64,000 nt of DNA, taken from Rhodobacter sp. CZR27. Its GTDB lineage: Bacteria > Pseudomonadota > Alphaproteobacteria > Rhodobacterales > Rhodobacteraceae. A program made the position numbers and the translations under genes. The stretch is from assembly GCF_002407205.1 (NCBI RefSeq), contig NZ_CP023549.1:186001-250000 (forward strand), written 5' to 3'. Below are positions 7,968-15,664 of the stretch, piece by piece. Position 1 is the first letter of the stretch. The number at the start of each line of letters is the position of its first letter. Under the pieces are notes generated by a model. That model worked only from the letters and a program-made list of their open reading frames with translations. It had not been told where the DNA came from and did not search any database.

Positions 7968-8375
7968 CGGGAATGGCAGGTCCGCAAGCATGGGGCGCAG
8001 GGCCGGCGCCAATGGCGCAAGGTGCATCTGGCCATGGATGGGACCACGTCCGACATCCGCGCCGTCGAATTCACCCCCAGCCGCGACGGCGACAGCCCTG
8101 TCCTGCCCGAGCTGCTGGACCAGATCCCCGAGGATGAGGAGATCGGCACCGTGACCGGCGACGGCGCCTATGACACGCGACGCTGCCACACGGCCATCGT
8201 CGAGCGCCGCGCCACAGCCGTCATACCGATCCGCAGGAACGGCCGACCATGGAAGGAAGATGGCCCCGCCGCCCGGGCCGGAAACGAGACCCTGCGCGCC
8301 ACCCGTCACTATGGCCGGGCGTTCTGGAAGCGATGGACGGGCTACCACGCCCGCAGCCGGATCGAGGCGAAGATG

Positions 8376-8417
8376 CCCTCGCCGGTTCGCTCGAACCGGT
8401 GGCGCTCACCGGCTCGG
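8376..8417 (+). repeat. Hairpin mini-insertion E (in IS903-like transposase)
   Basis: About 42 bp between RIEAKM and LKALGERIMA codons. Perfect 7-bp stem CCGGTTC / GAACCGG (8382-8388 and 8393-8399) with loop GCTC. A 14-codon in-frame insertion. The stem sequence differs from A-C, so membership in the same family is uncertain. Confidence 0.4.
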
Positions 8418-8445
8418 CTCAAGGCCTTAGGTGAACGCATCATGG

Positions 8446-8489
8446 CGTTCGCCACTGTCTCTCGGACCAATGGCGTTCCAATGGCTCAC
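8446..8489 (+). repeat. Insertion F with short repeats (in IS903-like transposase)
   Basis: About 43 bp between the GERIMA and DPDRQTAEIH codons. It contains TGGCGTTCGCCA (a 12-nt palindrome) and a repeated ATGGCGTTC at its two ends, which could be a duplication of the insertion site. It shifts the reading frame. The relation to A-E is unclear. Confidence 0.3.
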
Positions 8490-8707
8490 CCCCGACCGTC
8501 AGACCGCCGAGATCCACATCCGCGTCGCTCTCATGAACCGCTTCAACGCCCTCGACACCGCCGAGATCGTCCGCGTCGCCTGACGTCCCGGGGGGAAAGG
8601 GGAAGTCACGCCTCAAGGCGGCTTTCTGCAACAACGCCCATCGGGGACATTCCTCGGTTCAGGTTGGCTCAGCAACCCGACCCATCCGAAAAACCCGATG
8701 ACCACCG

Positions 8708-8762
8708 CACCGCCGCCCGCCCGCTACGGCGCTTGATGTGAGCGCGCGAGCGGGCGGCGGTG
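8708..8762. repeat. 13-bp perfect inverted repeat
   Basis: CACCGCCGCCCGC at 8708-8720 and its exact complement at 8750-8762, separated by 29 nt. It lies between the IS903-like right end and the next IS scrap. It could be a transcription stop without a U-tract, or a relic of an element end. Confidence 0.45.
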
Positions 8763-8793
8763 CTACCGGCGAGCTACACCATTTGAAGGGACG

Positions 8794-8877
8794 TCACCCG
8801 TGGCGCAGGTCGATCATGTCGACGAGGCGGGGTCGGAAGAGGTCGTTCTGCTCGGGCGGGCGGGGACGGTGCTTCAT
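8794..8877 (-). pseudogene. N-terminal scrap of an IS5-type transposase (different subgroup)
   Basis: 27 codons beginning MKHRPRPPEQNDLFRPRLVDMI. This resembles the start of IS5-type transposases that open with a MKPx...QNDLFRxRLDQII pattern. A stop follows directly and no further part of the gene is present. Only the first few helices survive, so the assignment is tentative. Confidence 0.45.
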
Positions 8878-8979
8878 GCGGCGGGCCGAAATTGCAGGGT
8901 TCTGGGCCGAAACCTAGGCTCCAGACCCATTTGCTTTGGGCGGATCGCGTGATTCAGGCCTCGCAAGGAGACCTGACCG

Positions 8980-9305
8980 ATGAGCAACCTCTACTGGCTG
9001 TCCGAGGCGCAAATGGAGCGCCTGAAGCCGTTCCTTCCCAGGAGCCATGGCAAGCCCCGTGTCGACGACCGGCGTGTGTTGAGCGGCATGATCTTCATCA
9101 ATCGCAATGGCTTGCGGTGGTGCGACGCGCCCAGGGAGTATGGGCCGGCGAAGACCCTCTACAATCGCTGGAAGCGTTGGAGCGAGAACGGAGTCTTCGC
9201 CCGGATCATGATGGGCCTGGCGGCCGAGAGAGCCGAGCACAAGACGATCATGATCGACGCGACCTGCCTGAAGGCGCATCGCACGGGCCTCCAGCCTGCC
9301 GCTCC
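8980..9305 (+). pseudogene. IS5-family (IS427-type) transposase, N-terminal half
   Basis: Starts MSNLYWLSEAQMERLKPFLP after a clear ribosome-binding site (AAGGAGACC). It continues through GMIFINRNGLRWCDAP and PAKTLYNRWKRW to IMIDATCLKAHRT, which holds the first catalytic Asp. At 9305 it meets the right end of the inverted IS1111-like copy 2. The remainder of the protein (KGGRARQIGRTKG onwards) is at 5500-5922. The two halves are complementary and non-overlapping. Confidence 0.88.
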
Positions 9306-10660
9306 AACGTATGGCCCGCCCCGGTGCAAGCGCCGATTGGGTGACAGCGTGATCAGTCTGCACAAACGTACGGCATGTCGGCGCCAGAGCCGCTGCCAAG
9401 ATGGAGATCCGCGCGTCCCGATCCTCATAAAGGGGCCGGTCTCGGAGACCATTTTTGACCGGAGGCTTTCGAGACGCCGTTCAACTGTCAGGCCATCTTC
9501 CTCTCACCACTCGCAGCTTGTCGTGTCCGTCCGAGGACTCGGACGCGTGTTTCGTCAGCCCGCCGCCAACGGCACAGGGTCGTAGATCCGTTCGTGGCGC
9601 AGGAGCGCCCAGACAGTTCGGGCCATCTTGGCCGCAAGCGCGACGACGGCGACATTGGGATGAGAACGTGACAGCAGCCCGCGCAACCAGACACCCACGG
9701 CGGTGTTTGTCCTCGCCAGTGTCGGCATGGCGGAACGCGCGCCCTGGATCAGCATCTTGCGGAGATAGCGACTGCCCCGCTTCGTGATCCCGAGGAGCCT
9801 TGGCCTGCCGCCGGTCGTGGCCTGACGAGGCACGAGACCCAGCCAGGCCGCTAGATCTCGGCCCTTGCCGAAGGTGGCAGCGTTGCCAACCGCGGCCGCC
9901 AGCGCGGTCGCATTGAGCACTCCAATGCCCGGAATGCTCGTCAGCCGTCGTGCCCTGTCATCACTTCGGACCATGGCTACAAACTCGGCGTCGAAGGCGG
10001 CGATGCGACGGTCCCAGTTCTTCCCGACGCGCGCGCATGTCTCCAAGCAGGAACGCCATGCGTGGGCTCAGGCGTCGGCGCCATCATCCGGAAGATCGCG
10101 CAGCAAGAGCCGCATCCGCCCGTGACCCTGCGCCACGACGTGCCCGCGCTCCAGCAGCAGGCTGCGGATCTGGTTGGTCAGGGAGGTTCGCTCCCCGACC
10201 AGACGATCGCGCACCCGGTGCAGCGTCTGAACGTCAAGCTGCTTCTCGCTCTTGAGTTCGACAAAGCGCATGGTCGGACGGGTGGCCGCTTCCGCAATCG
10301 CCTCGGCGTCCCGGTCATCGTTCTTCTGTGCCTTGACGTAGGGGCGAACATATTCCGGCGACATCAACCGGATCTCGTGCCCCAGCGCGGCCAGCGCACG
10401 ACCCATGTGGTGCGCCCCGCAGCACGCTTCCATCGCCATAATGCAAGGTGTCAACCGTGAGGCGAAGGTGATCACCCCATCACGGCGCATCCGCCGTCTC
10501 ACGACGACCTTGCCGTTGGCATCCAGTCCAACCACGCTGCAGCTGTTCTTGCCCAGATCGATCCCCAGGATCACAATGCTCATGGCTCACTCCTTCCTTC
10601 ATTCAACACCGCCATCCTGCAGAGGGCGGCGGGAGGGGCGGGCCATCCATAAAGGGGGGC
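9306..10660 (-). mobile_element. IS1111-like element (IS110 family), copy 2, inverted
   Basis: 1355 bp, almost identical to 5922-7277 in reverse orientation. I see three differences, all in the segment matching 6466-6512 of copy 1: two substitutions (Leu/Met and Leu/Pro changes) and loss of one C in GACGCCCTGAG. Its right end (9306) abuts the N-terminal half of the IS5-type gene. Its left end (10660) abuts the downstream half of the IS3 OrfB. It includes the same non-coding right end (9306-9554). Confidence 0.85.
9555..10583 (-). pseudogene. IS1111-like DEDD transposase, copy 2, broken
   Basis: Same protein as in copy 1. The first part (10583 down to 10068) ends ...LLRDLPDDGADA at a TGA created by a one-base deletion. 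The second part (from 10046) reads ETCARVGKNWDRRIAAFDAEFVA and on to the stop at 9555. With the C deletion and the shared extra G, the two parts lie in the same frame here and are separated only by that TGA and about 8 codons. No full-length product can be made without readthrough. Confidence 0.85.
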
Positions 10661-11140
10661 CTGTGGCTCAATCACGGGTCCTGCGTCCGCCTGCGGCGCG
10701 AGCACACGAACATGTCTGGTCTTGCGACTTCGTCGAAAGCCGAACCCACGACGGGAGGCAGTTCCGCATGCTCAACGTCGTCGACGAGTTCACCCGCGAG
10801 TGCCAGACCATCCGCGTCGCCCGCAAGCTCAACTCGACCAACTTCCTCGATGGCCTCTCCGAGTTGTTCATCTGTCACGGCGTTCCCGGCCACACAGGTC
10901 CGACATCGGCCCCCAGTTCATAGCCACTGCAGCGCAGACTTGGATCGCCGCGGTCGGCACCAGGACGGTCTTCATCGAGCCCGGGCGGCCCCTGGGACTG
11001 CAGAGGGCCAGAGAACGGTCCGGGGGACCGTTATCCCGAGGCAGGGCTATTGCGAGAGCTTCAATTCCAAGCTCCGCGACGAACTGCTGGACGGCGAGAC
11101 CTTCGACAGCCTCGCTGCCGTGACCCCCAACATTCATCCA
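10661..11140 (+). pseudogene. IS3-family OrfB fragment, downstream half
   Basis: Begins mid-protein at LWLNHGSCVRLR. After a frame slip near 10705 it reads HVWSCDFVESRTHDG, FRMLNVVDEFTREC and ARKLNSTNF, the rve integrase core of IS3 OrfB with the first catalytic Asp in SCDFV. A second slip near 10885 is followed by SDIGPQFIA (second Asp region), the AAVGTRTVFIEPG segment, hairpin insertion C, then YCESFNSKLRDELLDG with the catalytic Glu. It ends around 11140 in unrelated DNA. The upstream half lies at 7278-7371. Confidence 0.75.
11000..11046 (+). repeat. Hairpin mini-insertion C (in IS3 OrfB downstream half)
   Basis: About 47 bp placed inside the codons for EPGxPWENGYCESF of the IS3 transposase. 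Core AACGGTCC / GGACCGTT (11014-11021 and 11025-11032) with loop GGG, flanked by GGGCCAGAG and ATCCCGAGGC. Similar in design to A and B. Confidence 0.55.
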
Positions 11141-11427
11141 GCGGACGCCAGAGCCGGTGGTCGAGAAATGCGTGGTTGTGCCGATGGAGCAATGGGCAAT
11201 CGGCGCAGCGGTTCAGGTGCGCGGAGCCGATCGCCCATTGCGGTGTGTTGGGCGGCGAAAGCCTTCGGTGTCTGGTAGCCCCGGGCCGAGTGGGCGCGCT
11301 CGGTGTAATAGGTCAGGACCCAGTCGGCGACGGCCTCGCTGGCGTGGGCGATGCCGAAGAACAGGATCTCGTTGAGGAATTCACCGCGCATCCGGCCGTT
11401 GAACGCGGCTGCGTAGTCGTTCTGCAT
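11140..11427 (-). pseudogene. IS3-family OrfB C-terminal fragment (second element)
   Basis: From 11427 down it reads MQNDYAAAFNGRMRGEFLNE, then TYYTERAHSARGYQTPKAFAAQ, the C-terminal end of an IS3-type integrase. It includes the Asn/Gly-rich stretch after the catalytic Glu region. It is a different IS3 subgroup from the 7278/10661 gene. The upstream part of the gene is missing; similarity stops at about 11430. Confidence 0.7.
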
Positions 11428-11980
11428 GGGGTTTGGCGGATCGCACCCTGCTCGAACAGTGGGACGCGGACATGAAGGCCGGCAACTGGCCGCTGAAGGC
11501 GTTGGAGTGGCTCGAGCGGCAGGGGATCGCCTTGGGGCTTCCCAGCGTCTATCGGCTCACGAAGCAGGGTCGTCATCCTCGGGGTTCCGTACAACAGCCT
11601 GCGGCTCGCGCGCCACTTCACCGTCGGAGGCGCGATCGACGTCGAGGTCCCGGGGGGGGGATCCGCGTGAAGATTGGTGATGACTGGGTCGAAGTGCCAG
11701 CCCGGCACACGCGGTTCCGGGGCGTGCCGGCGCGGGTGCCATCATGGGCGGTCGAACACGCGGCCCAGGCCCAGCCGCCGCAGGCAGACCTCCGGCAACC
11801 CGCCGCGGGAAGCGGAACGTTGAAGATGACGCGCGCGCAGCGCCGCCGCCACGGCGCAGCCTTGCGCCACGGCACGTTCGGTTCGCGTCCCGAGTGTCTC
11901 TTCCATCGGCATGACCTCCTCCATTGTCTTCGTGTGGAAGCACCGGGGGTCAAGCGCCGGCCCCGAACAGCGCCGGCGGA
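11428..11980. other. Unresolved mosaic DNA, no supported gene
   Basis: Several overlapping open frames exist on both strands, but none has recognisable motifs, a ribosome-binding site and consistent coding character together. A plus-strand frame starting MADRTLLEQWDADMK at 11433 looks protein-like for about 45 codons and then degenerates. I treat the stretch as scrambled remnants between IS fragments. Confidence 0.4.
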
Positions 11981-11982
11981 GG

Positions 11983-12210
11983 TCATGCGGCGGCCCTCCG
12001 GGGAGCCGCGTCCTGAAGATCGTCGAAGGAGTCGACCACCTCGCGGAAGGCCTCGGTGAGCCTGCAGTTCTCGTGCACCCTCGGATCCGCAGGATTGATC
12101 GCGGCGAAGTACCCGGCGGCATCACCGTCCGGATCGTCCACCTCGTCGAGAGCGAGAAGGCGCAGGAGCGCCGCAAGCTCGCGACGCAGCAGAGGTGGAA
12201 CGCGTGCGGC
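11983..12210 (-). pseudogene. Fragment of a hypothetical protein
   Basis: A minus-strand stretch reading RRELAALLRLLALDEVDD, then AAGYFAAINPADPRVHE and EAFREVVDSFDDL before a stop. The acidic, helical, low-indel character looks like a real small protein. There is no plausible start codon, and the frame continues into the antisense of the hsdM scrap. Function unknown; it may be the truncated 3' end of a gene carried by an island. Confidence 0.35.
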
Positions 12211-12240
12211 CTGCGCAACCTGCCCTTGTCGGCCAGGGCC

Positions 12241-12492
12241 TGGTCCGCTGCTTGACCGCGGAGGCGAAATCGGCCGCTTCATCGACGGCGACCCGCCGGC
12301 CAAGACCGGCAATTTCGCCTTCCTGCTGCACATCCTTGCCTTGATGATGGCCACCGGCTCGAGCGCGGTGATCCTGCCGCATGGCGTCCTCTTCCGTGGC
12401 AACGCCGAGGCCCGGCTACGCGAGAAGCTTCTGAGGCGCGGTTACATCAAGGGCATCGCTGGTCTGCCCGACAACCTTCTCTACGGCACCGG
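12241..12492 (+). pseudogene. hsdM: Type I restriction-modification methylase (HsdM) fragment
   Basis: About 80 residues clearly from a type I DNA adenine methyltransferase. AKTGNFAFLLHILALM, SSAVILPHGVLFRGNAEA and RLREKLLRRGYIKGIAGLPD match the region after the NPPF motif in HsdM proteins, ending at LLYGTG. Similarity stops abruptly at about 12492, where antisense istB sequence begins. No specificity or restriction subunit is present. This is a relic of a lost R-M locus broken by IS21-type DNA. Confidence 0.8.
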
Positions 12493-13178
12493 CAGGCGAT
12501 CGAGGATCGCGGTAACCAGCACCTCGTCCCTGGCGAGCAACTCGATCCAGTGGCGGATCCTCTTGTTCGTGGCGATGATCATGGCGACAAGGCCATCGGT
12601 AGTTGGCGAGGCGGAAGAACAGGCTCGCAACTTCGCGGCTCATGGAGTCGTCGCCCATCTCGTCCATCAGGAGCAGCGTACTGAACATGCACTTGCGCTT
12701 CTTGGGCCGGTTCGGCGGCAGGGGGTCCTCGGCGCGCAGGGCGGTCAGCACCTCTCGAAACGAAAGGAGTGCACCGAGAACCGGAACTGGATCGCCCGGA
12801 TGCCTAACCCGCATGGCAGGTGCGCCCCACCCCGGGCGGGCCCTGCATCAGCACGACCTGGGAGTTGCGGATCCAGGCGCCGGCGGCGAGCGTCTCGATG
12901 CGTAATCGTTCGATGGTCGGCTGGAACGCAAAGTCGAAGTTTTCCAGAGTCGCGCCGGTCGAGACCGTTGCGGTCTTCAGCATCGTGCGCACGCGCGGTT
13001 TCTCACGGCCGGAGCGTCCGGCGTCGAGCAGTCGGTCCAGAAAGAACCGGGCCTGCATCTCGGTCTGCACTGCCTCGGACAGAGAACCTTCAAGCGCATC
13101 GAGGGCGTCGCCAAGGCCGAGTGGGGCCAGCTTCTCCCGCGTCCTGTCGATGTCGAGCTTCACCCGCGGGAGGCTCAT
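12493..13178 (-). pseudogene. istB: IS21-family helper ATPase IstB, frameshifted
   Basis: AAA+ transposition helper. From the ATG at 13178 it reads MSLPRVKLDIDRTREKL, an N-terminal helical domain, then a Walker A region VVLMQGPPGVGRT where the usual GK[TS] Lys is replaced by Arg. The frame is lost shortly after. Downstream pieces in other frames still show LLLMDEMGDDSMSREVASLFFRL (cf. Walker B) and the C-terminal ATNKR-type and AILDRLP signatures. At least two frameshifts and the K-to-R change make it non-functional. Confidence 0.75.
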
Positions 13179-13266
13179 AGCGTCACCTCCGCCAGGCGGG
13201 CGCACAGATCGAGGGAACGATTCTGGACCTTGGCGGCCGAGATCTCCTTCAGGCACCGTTCCATCT
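13176..13266 (-). pseudogene. Possible 3' end of the partner transposase gene (IstA)
   Basis: A short minus-strand frame reads MERCLKEISAAKVQNRSLDL and ends in a TGA that overlaps the istB start codon (ATGA). The overlap is typical of istA-istB pairs. Only about 30 codons are recognisable and no integrase motif is seen, so the call rests on position. Confidence 0.3.
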
Positions 13267-13499
13267 GGCGAGGGGACGCGGCATCGCGCGGTGAAGGCGG
13301 CCGAACGGCCGCCCCGGTCTTCCGCGGCGGTACGCGATAGCCTTGTCGGGATCGGCCGCATCCTTCCTGTTGGCCGCCGGTTGGAGGTGTCCATCAGCCC
13401 CCTGCATCCCTCGCCGTTGTCGGCGGACGCCGCGCGATCGCCGGGACCGCGCGGGTGCAACAGGAGGACACCCGCGCAGGATTACGTCTAGAAACCGCG

Positions 13500-14019
13500 G
13501 GTTCGCCGCAACTATTGCGCGGCCGCTTCCTGCTGCGGTTGCCGGCCTGACCGTCCGCCGCAGCGTCCGGAACACCGCCGCCGCATCCCTGCCTCGCTCT
13601 CCCCGCGTGCCCTCTGCCAGTGCTTCGCACCGTGTCCTTCAGGCTTGCCCTCCCGCCCCCCGAGCGCGCGGGCGTGCTGGGTGAAAGGATGTGCGCTGCA
13701 GTAGCGGCGTAAGGCTACCGGTGCAGATCGGCTGCATCCAGCGATGGCAGACCGGTTCGTGGCCAGCGGACGAAAAGAAACTCCAGCCGATTTTCATTTG
13801 CCCGCCACCGAGGCGCATTCGCCTGGAACTTATCTGCGTCAGGTTCATTGATGCAGTGCAGCATCTCATGATGCATGCGCAGCTTCCGCGTCGGGAAGCC
13901 CTGCGTGGAGAGGAATGGTTCCGCTGCGACCGTAACTCCAACGCATTCAAGTCGTGCCCGGCTGTCCCGCAAGGAAATCCTGCGGACCCTCAGCTGCGCA
14001 CCGGCTGAAAGGACATACC
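13500..14019. other. Intergenic stretch before the stress operon
   Basis: About 520 bp with only low-quality open frames. A 104-codon minus-strand frame (13715-14026) and a 106-codon plus-strand frame (13691-14008) overlap each other without recognisable motifs. The promoter of the 14020 gene must lie in the last part, but no confident -35/-10 pair could be picked. Confidence 0.35.
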
Positions 14020-15135
14020 ATGACAACCATCCGACAACTGATAGAGTCGAGCCCGAAGCGGGCCAACGAGCTGTTTGCCCGGCTCGTCGACACCTCCGAT
14101 ACTGCCGTCAAGACACGCGACCGGCTGTTCTCCGAGCTGAAGGACGAGCTTGAGCTTCAGGCCAGGCTCGAGGAGCAGCACCTTCTTCCGGCGCTGAAGA
14201 AGCACAAGGAAACCAAGGGGCTCGTCGCCGAGGCGCTGAACGACAACCGGGAGACGCGCGAGCTTCTGGCCGAGCTTGAGCGCACGCCCAAGGACAGCGA
14301 GGCGTTCGGAGCAAAGGTGTCCGAGCTGCAGAAGGTCTTCCAGCAGCACGTCCGCGACGACAAGAAGGAATTCCTGCCCGTGGTCGCCAAGGCGCTGACG
14401 GACGAGGAGGCCAGCGCCGTCGTCGAGAAGATCGAGGACGGGAAGGCCCAGCTCGAGGCCGCCCAGCGTGCCGAGGCCGACGAGCGCCGCGCCCAGGCAA
14501 AGCGCGAGCGCGAGCAGGCCGAACGGGAGCAGGAAAAGCGCGAGCAAGCCGAGCGCGAGCAGGCCGACCGCGCCCAGGCAAAGCGCGAGCAGGCCGAGGC
14601 GGCCGACGCAGCAAAGGGCAAGGCGAGGGCCGACGCCGAGCGCAACCGAAAGGAAGCGGCTGCGGCGCAGACCGGAACCAGCTCTGTCGCGCGCAAAGGC
14701 GATGACGGCGCCCAGCCACAGCAGGCTGCCAGCCAGCGCGAAGAGCGTGGTGCGGCCGAAGCGGAAGCCTCGGCGATGGACATGGTGGACGCTGGCGTCA
14801 ACGTCGCCCGCACCGTCATGACGGCGAGCGCCGAAGGTGCCCGCGATCTGGGCAAGGCCCTTCGCGGCACCACGAGCCAGTCGCAGGAGGCCCAACCCAA
14901 GGCCGAGACTACTCTCGCCGAGCCGTCGATGATGGAGCTGCTGAGCGAGCAGGCGCGGCATGCGATGCAGGCGACCGTGGCGGTCGGCAGTGCCCGATCG
15001 CTGGTCGATGTCGCCAGGATTCAAAGCGACTTCATGAACGGCAGCCTCGAGCGGATGACCCAGCTCAACGCGCGCTATCTCGCCTTCGTCCGCGACGGCA
15101 TAGGCCTTCGTATGTTCCCGAACCAACGTCGCTGA
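14020..15135 (+). CDS. Hemerythrin-like (HHE) protein with long charged linker and phasin-like C-terminus
   Basis: 371 residues. Residues 1-150 resemble an HHE cation-binding domain (MTTIRQLIESSPKRANELFA, EEQHLLPALKKH, FQQHVRDDKKEFLPVV), a helical bundle that can hold a di-iron or metal centre. Residues about 150-225 are an almost uninterrupted Glu/Arg/Ala/Gln coiled coil built from repeats such as KREREQAEREQEKREQ. The C-terminal 100 residues (VDAGVNVARTVMTAS, QSDFMNGSLERMTQLNARYL) resemble phasin helices. The ATG at 14020 follows AAAGGA. First gene of a cluster with two DUF2382 proteins, a combination usual for desiccation or oxidative stress responses. Role inferred. Confidence 0.75.
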   Translation: MTTIRQLIESSPKRANELFARLVDTSDTAVKTRDRLFSELKDELELQARLEEQHLLPALKKHKETKGLVAEALNDNRETRELLAELERTPKDSEAFGAKVSELQKVFQQHVRDDKKEFLPVVAKALTDEEASAVVEKIEDGKAQLEAAQRAEADERRAQAKREREQAEREQEKREQAEREQADRAQAKREQAEAADAAKGKARADAERNRKEAAAAQTGTSSVARKGDDGAQPQQAASQREERGAAEAEASAMDMVDAGVNVARTVMTASAEGARDLGKALRGTTSQSQEAQPKAETTLAEPSMMELLSEQARHAMQATVAVGSARSLVDVARIQSDFMNGSLERMTQLNARYLAFVRDGIGLRMFPNQRR

Positions 15136-15184
15136 ATGCGCGCCCGGCCTCTGGCCGTGACGCCATCTCCGGAAGGACTCCCCG

Positions 15185-15613
15185 ATGCCCAAGCCATCCA
15201 GATCCGCGCCAGACGCCGTTCCCTCCCGCCGGATGATCCCGATCGTCGAGGAGCAGGCCGTCATCCTCAAGCGCACGACGCCCACCGAGGGCGTGCGCGT
15301 CCGGACGGTCGTGCATGAGCAGGAAGCCATGATCGACACGCCCGTCACACGCGAGACCATCGAGGTCGAGCGTGTCCCCCTCGGCCAGTGGGTCGACGGG
15401 CCAGTCCCGGTCCGGCAGGAGGGCGACACCACGATCGTCACCTTGGTCGAGGAAGTGGCGGTCGTCGAAACGCGCCTCCGCGCTACGGCAGAGGTCCGCA
15501 TCACCCGGCACCGGGACATCGAGACCAGTTCCCACGCCGTTACGCTCCGACGGGAAGAGGCCGTAATCGAACGGCTGGCCGCCCTCGGCGACCCTGAAAG
15601 CGACGCGGGCTGA
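15185..15613 (+). CDS. DUF2382 (YsnF/AvaK-type) stress protein
   Basis: 142 residues. After a short basic N-terminus the DUF2382 pattern begins at MIPIVEEQAVILKRTTPTEG. It is followed by VRTVVHEQEAMIDTPVTRET and the repeated EVERVPLG and EVRITRHRDIET strands typical of the family. Start at 15185 after GGAAGGACT, 49 bp downstream of the hemerythrin-like gene, so probably co-transcribed. Function of the family is unknown; members are linked to stress and photosystem-associated proteins. Confidence 0.8.
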   Translation: MPKPSRSAPDAVPSRRMIPIVEEQAVILKRTTPTEGVRVRTVVHEQEAMIDTPVTRETIEVERVPLGQWVDGPVPVRQEGDTTIVTLVEEVAVVETRLRATAEVRITRHRDIETSSHAVTLRREEAVIERLAALGDPESDAG

Positions 15614-15664
15614 CGGGTCTCGCCCGTCTGCCCTGACCCACCTGAACATATTGGAAAAACCAGA

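Larger units (their letters stand above)
7437..8583 (+). pseudogene. IS903-like transposase interrupted by short hairpin insertions
   Basis: The start at 7437 gives MTKPARPRHRTTN, then LRRRGSLLIWLD and GRPGRPPLFSDAAIQFCL. Later segments show LLVDSTGIKFLG (first Asp), EWQVRKHG, VTGDGAYDTRRCH (second Asp), YHARSRIEAKM (Glu), and at the end TAEIHIRVALMNRF to a TGA at 8581-8583. The pieces align to one IS903-type DDE protein of about 310 residues. The alignment needs extra DNA removed at about 7629-7683, 7876-7967, 8376-8417 and 8446-8489, each an abrupt non-homologous insert. Two of the inserts carry in-frame stops. Confidence 0.8.
7371..8639 (+). mobile_element. IS903-like IS5-family element, degenerate
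   Basis: Bounded by imperfect terminal inverted repeats: CATTGTTGCAGAAC near 7373-7386, and the complement of TTCTGCAACAACGCCC at 8624-8639. They share an 11-bp core, TTGTTGCAGAA. It carries one broken transposase gene and appears inserted in the IS3 OrfB fragment at 7278-7371. About 200 bp of its length is made up of short hairpin insertions (see the repeat entries). Confidence 0.75.

Noticed and set aside
11433..12059. 208-codon plus-strand frame starting MADRTLLEQWDADMK
   Set aside because: Protein-like for about 45 codons only, then low-complexity Arg/Pro sequence. No family match and no clean start, so reported only as mosaic DNA.
13715..14026. 104-codon minus-strand frame upstream of the stress operon
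   Set aside because: It overlaps an equally open frame on the other strand, has no motif or ribosome-binding site, and covers the expected promoter region.
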